DNA of 64,000 nucleotides from Candidatus Uabimicrobium amorphum (GTDB lineage Bacteria > Planctomycetota > Uabimicrobiia > Uabimicrobiales > Uabimicrobiaceae): the NCBI RefSeq assembly GCF_009002475.1, contig NZ_AP019860.1, positions 5,153,501-5,217,500 of the forward strand, given 5' to 3'. Within the stretch, counting starts at the first letter, position 1. Each line of letters starts with the position of its first letter. Positions 34,641 to 44,308 of this stretch are shown piece by piece. Position numbers and translations under genes: made by a program. The notes beneath the pieces are model-generated. The model searched no databases and was not told where the DNA came from. It saw only the letters and a program-made list of their open reading frames with translations.

Positions 34641-35681
34641 ATGAATGAAATAAATAAACACATCGAATGGAAAAAACTAGGATTTAAGTTTTTCCCTACA
34701 AAATATATGTTTGTTGCGACTTGTTCTGATGGCGAATGGAAAACAACAGGATGTGTACCATTTGGCAATATAGAAATTTCTCCTGCTGCTGGAGTTTTAA
34801 ATTACGGACAAGGACTTTTTGAAGGTCTAAAAGCCTATAGCGGCCGCGATGGACATGTATATTTGTTTCGCCCCCAAAAAAATGCAGATAGAATACACAA
34901 TGGTTGTAAGCGGTTATGTATACCACCTTTACCACAAGATTTATTTATGGAAGCAGTCACCGAAGTTACCAAGGCAAACAAAGAGTTCATACCTCCTTAC
35001 CAAGAGGATTCCGTTGCTCAAGGGGCCCTATACTTACGCCCTGTTGTCTGGGGAACAGGACCTGTATTAGGGGTAGCACCTGCACCATCATACACATTTG
35101 TTACCTATGCTTGTCCTGTGGGACCATACTTTCGCTCTGGATTTGAAAGCATTAAGTTGAAAATTACCGAAAACTACCACCGCGCAGCATCAGGTGGGAC
35201 AGGTGGAGTAAAAGCAATCGGGAATTATTGTATTGGTATGATGCCTGCTAAAATGGCAAAAAGCGAAGGTTTTCAAGAAATCCTTTACCTAGATGCAAAA
35301 GACAATAAACATATTGAAGAGGTAGGGGCGGCAAACTTTTTTTGTATAAAGGGCAATAAACTTTACACTCCGGCATTAGATGGTTGTATTTTACCTGGAG
35401 TTACACGAAATTCTATTTTGCATTTGGCCAAAAACGAGTTTGCGATGGATGTGCATGAAGGTAGTATTTCCGTCGACGATATTTTTGATTGTGATGAGGC
35501 GTTTGCGAGTGGAACAGCAGCGGTGATTACGCCTATTGGTTCTATTAGTTATCAAGATAAAGAAATTGTGATGAATAACAACGAACCTGGACCGATTAGT
35601 AAAAAAATATACCAAAAGCTATTGGATATCCAACACGGTATCGCAGAAGATAAATATAATTGGCGTTATGTAATCGAGTAA
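34641..35681 (+). CDS. ilvE: Branched-chain amino-acid aminotransferase
   Basis: A 346-residue PLP enzyme of fold type IV, transaminating Leu, Ile and Val with 2-oxoglutarate. The sequence is of the longer (class II, eukaryote/Bacillus-like) BCAT type: GVLNYGQGLFEGLKAY near residue 55, PLP-binding Lys191 in GGVKAIGNY, EVGAANFF, and LPGVTRNSIL. Length is normal. ATG follows a purine-rich AAAGGGGAAA leader. It is four bases upstream of the short uvrC, so the two are cotranscribed. Confidence 0.93.
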   Translation: MNEINKHIEWKKLGFKFFPTKYMFVATCSDGEWKTTGCVPFGNIEISPAAGVLNYGQGLFEGLKAYSGRDGHVYLFRPQKNADRIHNGCKRLCIPPLPQDLFMEAVTEVTKANKEFIPPYQEDSVAQGALYLRPVVWGTGPVLGVAPAPSYTFVTYACPVGPYFRSGFESIKLKITENYHRAASGGTGGVKAIGNYCIGMMPAKMAKSEGFQEILYLDAKDNKHIEEVGAANFFCIKGNKLYTPALDGCILPGVTRNSILHLAKNEFAMDVHEGSISVDDIFDCDEAFASGTAAVITPIGSISYQDKEIVMNNNEPGPISKKIYQKLLDIQHGIAEDKYNWRYVIE

Positions 35682-35685
35682 CGGT

Positions 35686-36978
35686 ATGGATATGTTAGAA
35701 ATTGCCAGGGAGTTGCCACAAACCCCTGGCGTATATTTAATGAAAGACGAAGAAGCAAAGATTCTCTACATCGGCAAAGCGAAATGTTTGAGAAATCGCG
35801 TCTCCAGTTATTTTCAAAAATCCGCAGAACATGCACCAAAAATAGCTCTTATGGTGAAAAAAGTTTGTGACATCGAAGTCTTGGAAACAGATTCGGAAGT
35901 CGATGCCCTCATTCTTGAATCAAAACTCATCAAGGATTTACAACCTAAGTACAATACACGACAAAAAGACAGTAAATCGTATCCCTTTATTGGTATTTCC
36001 AAACGAGAAGATTTCCCGAAAGTTGTGATCGGCCGAGAACATGAATTATCGGCGAAGCAATATAAATTATTTGGACCATTTATTGATGGTTACGGTTTAA
36101 AAGTGAGTTTTAAACTGTTGCAAAAGATATTTAAATTTCGGACATGTGATTTGGATATCAAAGAAGGGGACCCTAAAAACAAATACTATCGTCCATGTTT
36201 GCTTGCAGCAATTAAGTATTGTTCTGCTCCTTGTGTGGGACGTATTACCAGTGCATCTTACAAAAAAGACATGCAGGGGTTTTCGCGTTTTCTCCAAGGA
36301 AAAAGCAAACGGTTGTTAAAAAATCTGCACAAGGACATGGATGAGGCTTCTCGTCAGTGGGACTATGAAACCGCTGCAAAAATACGCGATCAGATAGCTG
36401 CGATAAAAAGTTTGGATAAGAAGGGTACCCAGGGGGATTATCTTCCTGGGGAACATTTTGATGTAAATCCCGTTTCCGCACTAAAAATGTTGCAAGAGGT
36501 TCTTGAGTTAGATACTTTACCCAATGTTATTGAAGGAATTGATATCGCTCATCATGGAGGCAAAGAAGCTGTAGGAAGCCTAGTGACTTTTGTCGGTGGA
36601 TTTCCCTACAAGGAAGGATACAGACGTTACCGTATCAAGGTGGATGCCCATTGCAATGACTATCGTATGTTACAAGAAGTATTTACAAGGCGTTTTACGG
36701 GACAAGACAAAAAACGCGATGCTCCCGATGTATTTTTAGTTGATGGCGGCAAAGGACAACTATCTGCAATTATTGATAAAATGCAGAAATTAGATGTTCC
36801 GTTGCCCATGGTGATTTCTCTGGCGAAGAAAAACGAAGAAATCTTTCTTCCTGGAGCAAAAAAACCGTTGCCATTACCAAAGAACTCTTTGGCTCATCAT
36901 TTATTGTGCCATGTACGCGATGAAGCGCATCGATTTGCCCAGAGTTATCATCATTTTTTAAAAAAGCAAAGATTTTAG
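35686..36978 (+). CDS. uvrC: Short UvrC-like excinuclease subunit
   Basis: A 430-residue nucleotide-excision-repair endonuclease homologue. The N-terminal GIY-YIG domain (PGVYLM, YIGKAKCLRNRV) makes the 3' incision in UvrC. A four-Cys-type region (CLLAAIKYCSAPCVG) follows, then a UVR motif for UvrB contact (about residues 210-250) and an RNase H-like domain (GIDIAHHGG, VFLVDGGKGQL, RDEAHRFA) for the 5' incision. Full-length UvrC is about 600 residues. This one lacks the linker after the UVR motif and the C-terminal helix-hairpin-helix DNA-binding pair. It ends naturally at QRF with the next gene 13 bases on, so it is not a frameshift. It sits between ilvE and cvpA. Confidence 0.9.
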   Translation: MDMLEIARELPQTPGVYLMKDEEAKILYIGKAKCLRNRVSSYFQKSAEHAPKIALMVKKVCDIEVLETDSEVDALILESKLIKDLQPKYNTRQKDSKSYPFIGISKREDFPKVVIGREHELSAKQYKLFGPFIDGYGLKVSFKLLQKIFKFRTCDLDIKEGDPKNKYYRPCLLAAIKYCSAPCVGRITSASYKKDMQGFSRFLQGKSKRLLKNLHKDMDEASRQWDYETAAKIRDQIAAIKSLDKKGTQGDYLPGEHFDVNPVSALKMLQEVLELDTLPNVIEGIDIAHHGGKEAVGSLVTFVGGFPYKEGYRRYRIKVDAHCNDYRMLQEVFTRRFTGQDKKRDAPDVFLVDGGKGQLSAIIDKMQKLDVPLPMVISLAKKNEEIFLPGAKKPLPLPKNSLAHHLLCHVRDEAHRFAQSYHHFLKKQRF

Positions 36979-36991
36979 TGAAGGAAAATAG

Positions 36992-37924
36992 ATGGCGAAA
37001 AAAGATACCACTGCTATTTATTTAGCAATAAATATATTTGCGTTTTTGTGTTGTTGGGCTGCGGCAATGGGATTATTGTCGTGGTTTGACGCACCTATTG
37101 GTATTCTTCTCGTTTTTGCCACCGTTGCTGGTTATCTTCAGGGTGGCTTACGCGAAGTTCTTAACTTGATATTTGGAATTTCCGCAATACTTGTGGCGTG
37201 GGTATTGGCGGTATGGGTTGCCCATACCACTAATTTTGGTTTTTTCTTCTCAGGTCTTCATTATGCATATATTGTGTGGTTTGTGATATTTGCTTTGGGA
37301 TTTTTGTACCTAAGCAAGAAATTACTTTTTGCGGTGATGCGTAAGTTTCATAGCAAGGTGTGGTTACGCGATATTTCTTTTCGCCTCGGAGTTGCGACAG
37401 GCATCATCAAAGGTTTTGTTCTTTGCTATCTGTATTTGGGGATTGTCTACTTTAGCAGTTTTCTCATGACAAACTTTCCCGAGCAGGTAAAAAGTTCGTT
37501 AATTTTGCCAACGTTTGTTTCTGTAGAAGAAAAATACCACATAGCCGAAACCGCCGATTTATTAGGTGGACGTTACCGTATCATGGACATGGAAAGTAGA
37601 TGGAAGTTGCACGGTCTCATGGGGGATTTTTATCCTGGAGAATACGATGTACAACGAAAAGCCTTAAATATTCTGATCCCCGTGGTTTATAACAACAAAG
37701 CAATTAGCGAGTTTCGCGATAGCAAGGATGGTAAGAATTTTGTCCAAGTGGTGAGTAAATTGAAAAATGCCAAAAAAATTTGGAAAAAAAATATAAATGG
37801 CATTCGAACTCTTAAGGCTCCTACACATACGCCGCGCAAAATTCTTATATTCTTATATCAAAAGCGCCTTCAAGAACTTTTAAAGTCAGAAGAGGTTAAA
37901 AAGTTTTTACGAGAGATGCCTTAG
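36992..37924 (+). CDS. CvpA-family membrane protein
   Basis: A 310-residue protein with a CvpA-type N-terminal half: four or five transmembrane helices (about residues 8-30, 32-52, 62-84, 95-115, 140-165) with the conserved Gly-rich YLQGGLREVLN between the second and third. The C-terminal half (about 190-310) is soluble and basic. CvpA is needed for colicin V production and envelope stress in E. coli; here the role is probably envelope homeostasis. ATG follows AAGGAAAA. It is the third gene of an ilvE-uvrC-cvpA run. Confidence 0.75.
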   Translation: MAKKDTTAIYLAINIFAFLCCWAAAMGLLSWFDAPIGILLVFATVAGYLQGGLREVLNLIFGISAILVAWVLAVWVAHTTNFGFFFSGLHYAYIVWFVIFALGFLYLSKKLLFAVMRKFHSKVWLRDISFRLGVATGIIKGFVLCYLYLGIVYFSSFLMTNFPEQVKSSLILPTFVSVEEKYHIAETADLLGGRYRIMDMESRWKLHGLMGDFYPGEYDVQRKALNILIPVVYNNKAISEFRDSKDGKNFVQVVSKLKNAKKIWKKNINGIRTLKAPTHTPRKILIFLYQKRLQELLKSEEVKKFLREMP

Positions 37925-38128
37925 GAAAATTTAAAATTTTCTTGATAAAAAAATAGTAATTAGGATAATTCAACATCGTAATGATTAAGTGGAATCATAA
38001 TCCTCTATAGGATGTACAAAAAAGTAAAGTTTTTACACTATGTGTAACTATTTTTCTGTACATTTCGAGTTATATAGACGTTTTTCAACAACTTTTATAA
38101 AAGTTTTAGTACAAGAAAGTTTTAATAT

Positions 38129-40222
38129 ATGAATATTCTAGATATTCTAATTTTTGTTTCCCCTGTTGCGGCCTTAGGAGTTGCTGTATTTTTAACTTTA
38201 AATATTTTAAAGCAATCTCCGGGTACAGAAAAAATGCAAAAAATTGCCGAAGCTATCCAACAAGGAGCTAAGGCGTTTTTGAAAACAGAATACACAATTC
38301 TAACTGTATTTTCCATTTTAGTAACAGCGGCCATTTTTATTTTTATTGATAAACAAAATGTAATGTTTAGCAAAGAGTTAGGTACTGGTGGAACAGCACT
38401 ATCATTTGTTATTGGTGCTTTTACGTCAGCTCTTGCTGGATGGATCGGCATGTGGATCGCTACTCGTAGTGCTGTTAGAACAACAGAGGCTGCGAAAGAA
38501 AGTTTATCTTCTGCTTTAAGAGTATCCTTCTCTTCTGGTACCGTAATGGGATTGACTGTAGTAGGATTGGGTCTATTGGGTGTTGCGAGTCTGTACTATG
38601 TATTTGGTGACCCCAAGCCTGTTTTTGGATTTTCATTCGGAGCCTCTGCAATCGCTTTGTTTGCTAGGGTTGGTGGTGGTATTTTTACCAAAGCCGCGGA
38701 CGTTGGAGCAGACTTAGTTGGTAAAGTAGAGCAGGGAATACCTGAAGATGACCCGCGTAACCCAGCTACAATTGCGGATAACGTAGGGGACAACGTAGGG
38801 GATGTTGCGGGAATGGGGGCGGACTTATACGAAAGTTATGTTGGCTCTATTGTGGCAACTATTGCTCTGGCAGCGACAACTTTTTCCGGTGAAATGCAAG
38901 CAGCAGCAGCATTGTTACCTCTTGTCATCGCTGCAGTAGGTATTTTATGTTCTATCGCAGGTACTTTTTTCGTACGTACCAACGATGAATCTAAATTAAA
39001 CTGGGCATTGTCTAAAGGTTTACTTATCGCAAGTATTCTACTAGCAGGTGCTGCCGCTTTCCTCATCAACTACACCGGTGTTCGTGTAGAAGGTAAGCAC
39101 GAATGGGGAGTATTTATTGCGATTGTTGGTGGATCGTTTTTGGGTGTAATCATTGGTTTACTAACAGAGCATTACACTTCCGAACAAAAGAAACACGCAA
39201 AATGGATCGCGGAACAGTCAAAGACTGGATCTGCAACCAACATCATTGCTGGTCTTTCTGTTGGTTTACAATCTACCGCTCTTCCTATCTTTTGTGTTGC
39301 CATCGCCACATTTATCGCTTACCACTTCGCCGGACTTTACGGAATCGCTATCAGTGCGGTAGGTATGCTAGCTACTCTAGGTATTTCTCTTGGTGTAGAT
39401 GCTTACGGACCTGTTGCTGACAACGCTGGTGGAATCGCAGAGATGAGTGAATGTGAACCTGAAGTTCGTCAACGTACAGACAAACTTGATGCCGCTGGAA
39501 ATACCACAGCAGCTATCGGTAAAGGTTTCGCGATTGGTTCTGCAGCTCTTACAGCTCTGGCTCTTTTTTCTACTTACGCAAAAGAAGTGGAAGGCCTAAG
39601 TGGTCAAGGAGTTGGAAGTTTTACATTGGATATTTTAAACCCAACAGTAATGATTGGTCTACTTCTCGGTGGCGCGATCACTTACCTGTTTGGTGCGATG
39701 ACAATGAAGGCGGTTGGACGTTCTGCAAATACTATGGTAAACGAAGTGCGCAGACAGTTCAAAGAGATCGATGGTATTTTGGAAGGTAAAAACGAAGCGG
39801 ATTACGCAAGTTGCGTAAAAATTGCCACAAATGGTGCACTTGTTGAAATGGTAGCACCTGGGCTTCTTGCTGTGTTATTTCCTCTAGCTGTCGGATCTTT
39901 ACTTGGTTTTGAAGCTCTTGGCGGGATGTTGTCAGGTGCATTACTTTCAGGTGTTTTACTTGCTATATTCATGGCAAACGCCGGTGGTGCATGGGACAAT
40001 GCCAAAAAGTACATCGAAGGTGGAGCTTTAGGTGGAAAAAACAGTGAGCCTCACAAAGCGGCTGTTGTAGGGGACACCGTTGGTGACCCATTTAAAGACA
40101 CATCTGGGCCATCAATGAACATTTTGATTAAATTGATGTGTACAGTAAGTTTGGTTTTTATCCCACTTATCGCTGCATTGAACCCTGTGGTTAAAGAGTA
40201 CTTAGCGAAGTTATTTTCGTAA
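38129..40222 (+). CDS. hppA: Membrane-bound cation-translocating pyrophosphatase, K+-dependent type
   Basis: A 697-residue integral membrane pyrophosphatase with about 16 transmembrane helices, pumping H+ or Na+ on hydrolysis of pyrophosphate. The active-site signatures are present: GGGIFTKAADVGADLVGKVE, then DDPRNPATIADNVGDNVGDVAGMGADLYES, and late GDTVGDPFKDTSGPS. GNTTAAIGKG has Ala where K+-independent enzymes have Lys, which marks the K+-dependent subfamily. Whether H+ or Na+ is moved cannot be settled by eye. Monocistronic, with a 204-base leader and a strong terminator downstream. Confidence 0.95.
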   Translation: MNILDILIFVSPVAALGVAVFLTLNILKQSPGTEKMQKIAEAIQQGAKAFLKTEYTILTVFSILVTAAIFIFIDKQNVMFSKELGTGGTALSFVIGAFTSALAGWIGMWIATRSAVRTTEAAKESLSSALRVSFSSGTVMGLTVVGLGLLGVASLYYVFGDPKPVFGFSFGASAIALFARVGGGIFTKAADVGADLVGKVEQGIPEDDPRNPATIADNVGDNVGDVAGMGADLYESYVGSIVATIALAATTFSGEMQAAAALLPLVIAAVGILCSIAGTFFVRTNDESKLNWALSKGLLIASILLAGAAAFLINYTGVRVEGKHEWGVFIAIVGGSFLGVIIGLLTEHYTSEQKKHAKWIAEQSKTGSATNIIAGLSVGLQSTALPIFCVAIATFIAYHFAGLYGIAISAVGMLATLGISLGVDAYGPVADNAGGIAEMSECEPEVRQRTDKLDAAGNTTAAIGKGFAIGSAALTALALFSTYAKEVEGLSGQGVGSFTLDILNPTVMIGLLLGGAITYLFGAMTMKAVGRSANTMVNEVRRQFKEIDGILEGKNEADYASCVKIATNGALVEMVAPGLLAVLFPLAVGSLLGFEALGGMLSGALLSGVLLAIFMANAGGAWDNAKKYIEGGALGGKNSEPHKAAVVGDTVGDPFKDTSGPSMNILIKLMCTVSLVFIPLIAALNPVVKEYLAKLFS

Positions 40223-40252
40223 TCTTTTAGCCAAAGAGTGATATAGTATTGA

Positions 40253-40290
40253 AAATTGTAGGACAGAAATGTCCTACAATTTTTTTTTGT
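40253..40290. terminator. Bidirectional intrinsic terminator after hppA
   Basis: AAATTGTAGGACA (40253-40265) pairs perfectly with TGTCCTACAATTT (40270-40282) over GAAA, followed by a run of T. It lies between hppA and the convergent ABC permease gene. Confidence 0.9.
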
Positions 40291-40300
40291 CGTCGCAGAA

Positions 40301-41665
40301 TTACAATAGTGGTTTTGCCACTTCACGCCTAAAGAAAATATAAGAACCAAAAGCGAACAACAGCCCACAATCTATCAGAATGAGAAAAACAAATCCTTGG
40401 GACATAATGATCCAATCGATATACCTACCTGTGGTGATGTGATCAAAAGCCAAAAAGTCAGAGAAGTTAGGGACGAGAATGTCTAGCAAGTTATAGTATT
40501 TTTGGTAGAGAAAACTCAGAAAGCTGTCTCGTTCTTCTGCGATTAAGTTTGCGCCTCTTACCGACAATTGTCGCAAGAAATCCATCAGTATCCCCAGTAT
40601 AAAGACGAAGAAGGTACTTAACGTGGCAACAGGGAAAGATAGAAATGTGGCGAAAAACAAAGATAGAGCTGCTAAAAAGTTTAAAACAAAAAACATCAAC
40701 AACAAGAATTTGGCGTAGTTCACAAGAAAAATACTCTGTGGATACAATGCTTCAATACCATCTTCAATCGGAAAAAACACACTACCAGCTTGTTGGTGTT
40801 TATTGACGTATGATATTTGTAAATTGCCCTGGGGATCAATCGCATCTGAGGGAGCGCTTATTTCTGCAAATTCTCCCACCTTCGTTTCACTAGAAAAAGA
40901 GTATTTTGTATAACTACCAATAATCCAATTGGTTTTGATACGAAAACCATACATGGAATTCGGGCTGTATATTTTATAACGAATGCGTATTTGTTGTTTG
41001 CTTTTGCGTAACCAATCGGGAAAATCCGTAAATATAAAGATTTTTCCTTGCCCAGGAGGAACATGTTGTAAAGATTGACGAAGCCTGCCGCGAATTTGTT
41101 CTTTTATTTGTTGTTCTCCAAGACCTTCTTGTAAATTGTTTTCCGCAGCTAGGCGCCGATAGCGATTGTCAACATCTTTTTCAAAAGCCTCTTCTGGAAA
41201 ATATGGCTTAATATAGTCGGATGCGGTAAAGAATTGGTTTTCAAATTGCCTTTGTTGTTTGTCACTTGTGTTCATATATCCGAACAGATATATTGACACG
41301 TAAATAATCGTTCCAAGAATAAGAAGAAGGATGAAGTTGAGGACTGCCAAACCCCATAACTTTCCCAAGAGGAATTTCCATCGTGCAACTGGTTTGGCAT
41401 CTACTAGAAAAAATTGCTTGTGTTTTATTTCTTGTGTGAAAGACAATATCCCTAGATACACTGTTTGGATGGAAAGTAGTGTAAATAGTAGCATGGTGCT
41501 ATACAACAAAATTAGCTTACTTTGCCCTAATGCTGTTCCGTCTCCGCGCAAAGAGAATGGAAAATAGATCAATAAAGCAACCACTGCTACAAACGAAAGA
41601 AGAGGAGTTTTTAAACGCATTGCTTCCTGCAATACTTTGTGCGCGATAGCATTAATTTCATTCAT
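40301..41665 (-). CDS. ABC-2 type transporter permease, large
   Basis: A 454-residue membrane protein with an N-terminal transmembrane helix, a group at about residues 55-80 and 100-130, a large extracytoplasmic domain (about 135-320), and a C-terminal cluster of four helices (about 330-450). The pattern and the segment SFTQEIKHKQFFLVDAKPVARWKFL (cytoplasmic coupling region) are typical of ABC-2 permeases that work as pairs. It lies 30 bases downstream of a second, smaller permease on the same strand. No ATP-binding subunit is in the window, so the ATPase must be encoded elsewhere. Substrate unknown. Confidence 0.8.
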   Translation of the reverse strand: MNEINAIAHKVLQEAMRLKTPLLSFVAVVALLIYFPFSLRGDGTALGQSKLILLYSTMLLFTLLSIQTVYLGILSFTQEIKHKQFFLVDAKPVARWKFLLGKLWGLAVLNFILLLILGTIIYVSIYLFGYMNTSDKQQRQFENQFFTASDYIKPYFPEEAFEKDVDNRYRRLAAENNLQEGLGEQQIKEQIRGRLRQSLQHVPPGQGKIFIFTDFPDWLRKSKQQIRIRYKIYSPNSMYGFRIKTNWIIGSYTKYSFSSETKVGEFAEISAPSDAIDPQGNLQISYVNKHQQAGSVFFPIEDGIEALYPQSIFLVNYAKFLLLMFFVLNFLAALSLFFATFLSFPVATLSTFFVFILGILMDFLRQLSVRGANLIAEERDSFLSFLYQKYYNLLDILVPNFSDFLAFDHITTGRYIDWIIMSQGFVFLILIDCGLLFAFGSYIFFRREVAKPLL

Positions 41666-41695
41666 GAGTTTTTCCTGTTCTATTTTGCGGACGAA

Positions 41696-42658
41696 TTAGT
41701 TGGTTTCGCGATTTTCAAATAGAACCATAGCTAGGCTTAGTATGGCCATCAGAAACAATACAGTGTAACCAAGTATTTGGTAGACATAACTAATCGGTAT
41801 CGTTTTCTCATCGAGAATAATATCAATTACCCAGTACATTTGTAAATTGGGAATAATATTGTATAAGATTTTGCTGATTTGTGATGTCGCCATGTGCTGA
41901 CCAAAGATATAGTCGGAGAATAAACCTATCAAGAAAAAAGAGATGCAAGTGGCGAAAGTAAAGCCAGTAGAAAGTCTTGTTGAAGCGGCAACAGCAACAG
42001 CACAAATTAAAGCAGTGGCCATAATGACAAGTAGAATAGCTATTAAGAGCTGTACATCTAAACCTTTGGCAAACGGTTGCATTTGCCAACGATTGTTGAT
42101 AAGGCAGAGCGCTATGAATACCATCGTAAATGACACGATTAAATTATTTACGACAGACGAGGTGAATGGTTTGTTGTAGAAAAAATTGCCATAGGCCGCT
42201 AGGAGCATGGAAAATAGTGTGGCGAATGCATATCCTACTAGAACGGGATAGTCTGTCAGTGAGTAAGCTGCCTCTGTAATCTTCGTACGCGTGACGTTTA
42301 AAAGCATCGAACCCAAGAGGTACTCCATTATAAATACACAAAGCAGTACTCCTAAGAATTTACCCACGAGAAACTCCGGACGCGAAATAGGTTTTGAAAT
42401 CACGGTCATTAAAGTGTTATTTTCTATTTCGCGGTGTATAACACTTGAAGCGGTAAATGCGGCGACTAGAACTCCTATTACCATTAAGGTGGCCATTCCC
42501 ATATCTTTTAATAACTTATCATTTTCGAGTAGTGCAAATAGTGTATAGTAAGGGGAGGCGAGTATGGCGAAAATGCCACAAAGTAAGATAATAAGATATA
42601 TAGGCTGTCGCACCGCTTCGGAAAGGGTATTTTTTGTAATGGCTAAAATGCGAAACAC
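41696..42658 (-). CDS. ABC-2 type transporter permease, NosY-like
   Basis: A 320-residue protein with six or seven transmembrane helices. The start RILAITKNTLSEAVRQPIYLI and the coupling segment SSVIHREIENNTLMTVISKPISRPEFLVGKFLG are characteristic of ABC-2/NosY-type permeases. It is the first gene of a two-permease operon. The ATPase is missing from the neighbourhood, which is unusual, as such genes commonly travel together. Confidence 0.85.
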   Translation of the reverse strand: MFRILAITKNTLSEAVRQPIYLIILLCGIFAILASPYYTLFALLENDKLLKDMGMATLMVIGVLVAAFTASSVIHREIENNTLMTVISKPISRPEFLVGKFLGVLLCVFIMEYLLGSMLLNVTRTKITEAAYSLTDYPVLVGYAFATLFSMLLAAYGNFFYNKPFTSSVVNNLIVSFTMVFIALCLINNRWQMQPFAKGLDVQLLIAILLVIMATALICAVAVAASTRLSTGFTFATCISFFLIGLFSDYIFGQHMATSQISKILYNIIPNLQMYWVIDIILDEKTIPISYVYQILGYTVLFLMAILSLAMVLFENRETN

Positions 42659-42749
42659 CTTTGTAAATCCTTTGTAAAAGAGTATGAATTTATTATTGCT
42701 TAAAGAATCGATATTATATGAATCGCTGTTTTGTTGTCAATCAAATAAA

Positions 42750-42779
42750 AAAGCATTGGTTTTTTACAACCAATGCTTT
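42750..42779 (-). terminator. Intrinsic terminator of the carboxypeptidase gene
   Basis: AAAGCATTGGTT (42750-42761) pairs perfectly with AACCAATGCTTT (42768-42779). On the minus strand it is followed by TTTTTTATTTG, 31 bases after the carboxypeptidase stop. Confidence 0.85.
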
Positions 42780-42809
42780 GTAGACTTCAAATTGATAGAG
42801 AGATAAAGA

Positions 42810-44072
42810 TTACTCTTCTCTTAGAGGAGGTACTTTACCTGATTCTTCAGCAATTTGTAAGCACATTTCGATGTTTTCTTCTACTAGTTTAACCATACGG
42901 CTTGGACCAGGCCAGAAACCATCTGCGCTAGTACCAACTTCAGGTGTCATCGCAAATACACCTACATCGTGAAACCAGTCATCAGATACACCGCGAACAG
43001 CGTATAGTAGATATTCTGCTGTACCGATACGATAACCGTTCTTTTTGGTCATTCTCGACGCCATACCACGATAGTAATTGTGTGCTATTTGATCGCGAAT
43101 ACCAAGAGGGTAGATAAGAAGGTTGCTGTAGGTGTGATAGTTCAAGCAAGTGCGGATATTCTTCTTGCTAAGAACGAAGTCACGTACTACTTGTGTTTCT
43201 TTTTCAGAAAAAGGTGCAGAACCTCTGTAAGTTTGGCTCCAAGGAGATGTACTTGAACCACTATTTGGGTAGTTCCAGTATTTCATTGGGCCATAGTTAC
43301 GGTTTAGGTCAACGCCATTTTGGTTTTTGCGAATCATACCACCACCGTTTGGATAACTACGGTGATTTGCTACGTAACTATCGAAGTTGATGATAGGAAT
43401 AAAGTACATTTCGCGATTGTTAACGACGTTTTGTACGCGAGTACTTGTTTTGTAGTTCTCAAGTAGGTAGAACATAAAACGTGTTACAGACATTGGGCTT
43501 GCAGATTCACGAGCGTGGTGAGCGCCTGTGATAAGAACTGCTGGTTCGCCTTCATCTTGGTTGACATTATCAGAAATTTTGATCATGTAAATGTCGCGAC
43601 CTTGGTGGGTCTTACCAATAGATTTTTTTTGTGCAACAAGACCTGTGCTCTTGAATTCATTATAGATGAAATCAAGTGTATCTAGGTATTCTTGAGGGGT
43701 GTATGCACCAGCCATTGAACCTAACTTCCACTTGGTGTTGCGTGGCTGAGATGCTGCAATGTCTTCGCGAGTTAACGACTTGAATTTTTCTTGGTAGTGC
43801 TTGCTCATATCTTCAACGATTACTTTGAAAGAAGAGCGTTGTTGTTTGAGCATTTTTAGTTCTTCTTGAGACACAGGAACTTGGAAGGTGACTTCACCAT
43901 CGCGTGTTTCTGTACGTCCACAGCAATCTATAGCTAAACCCAATTGATGAATGCTTTGAGCATTGTTAGTATCCATCTTGATTTCTACTAAAGAGTACTT
44001 TGTTTCTTCTGCGTTTACAGAAGCACAAACAACAAGAAGAGCAATTAATACGATGCATGTATTACGAAACAT
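42810..44072 (-). CDS. Secreted M14 zinc carboxypeptidase
   Basis: A 420-residue exported metallocarboxypeptidase. Signal peptide residues 1-21 (ends SVNA). A propeptide-like part (22-110) is followed by the catalytic domain. Zinc ligands are His186 and Glu189 (GAHHARES) and His313 (NYHTYSN). Substrate carboxylate binding uses Asn257-Arg258 (DLNRNY), and the catalytic base is Glu378 (MTPEVG). Together these fit carboxypeptidase A/T-type M14A enzymes that remove C-terminal residues from extracellular peptides. Monocistronic, with a strong terminator. The absence of a surface anchor suggests release into medium or periplasm. Confidence 0.93.
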   Translation of the reverse strand: MFRNTCIVLIALLVVCASVNAEETKYSLVEIKMDTNNAQSIHQLGLAIDCCGRTETRDGEVTFQVPVSQEELKMLKQQRSSFKVIVEDMSKHYQEKFKSLTREDIAASQPRNTKWKLGSMAGAYTPQEYLDTLDFIYNEFKSTGLVAQKKSIGKTHQGRDIYMIKISDNVNQDEGEPAVLITGAHHARESASPMSVTRFMFYLLENYKTSTRVQNVVNNREMYFIPIINFDSYVANHRSYPNGGGMIRKNQNGVDLNRNYGPMKYWNYPNSGSSTSPWSQTYRGSAPFSEKETQVVRDFVLSKKNIRTCLNYHTYSNLLIYPLGIRDQIAHNYYRGMASRMTKKNGYRIGTAEYLLYAVRGVSDDWFHDVGVFAMTPEVGTSADGFWPGPSRMVKLVEENIEMCLQIAEESGKVPPLREE

Positions 44073-44308
44073 CTATTGACCTCCATCGGGTTTCCGACGT
44101 ATCGGAGTAAAATTTTCTAAATTTAAATTTTTACATGCTATAAATTATACACAAAATTTTTTTTTTGTGAAATACTTTTTCAGATGCTGTTATTCGCTGA
44201 TAAAAGTCTTGCAATAAATGGTAAAAAATGTTAGCATTTTTTGGGGTCTACTATAAATCCCCTTAGGAATTTTAATGATATTTTTATTTCAAAAAAGGTA
44301 TAAATAAT

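Noticed and set aside
35686..36978. Frameshifted or truncated UvrC
   Set aside because: The protein ends cleanly after the last nuclease motif and the next gene follows at once with its own ribosome site; no HhH remnant was seen downstream.
41823..42089. Cys-rich minus-strand frame inside the NosY-like permease gene
   Set aside because: Shadow of a membrane protein gene in another frame.
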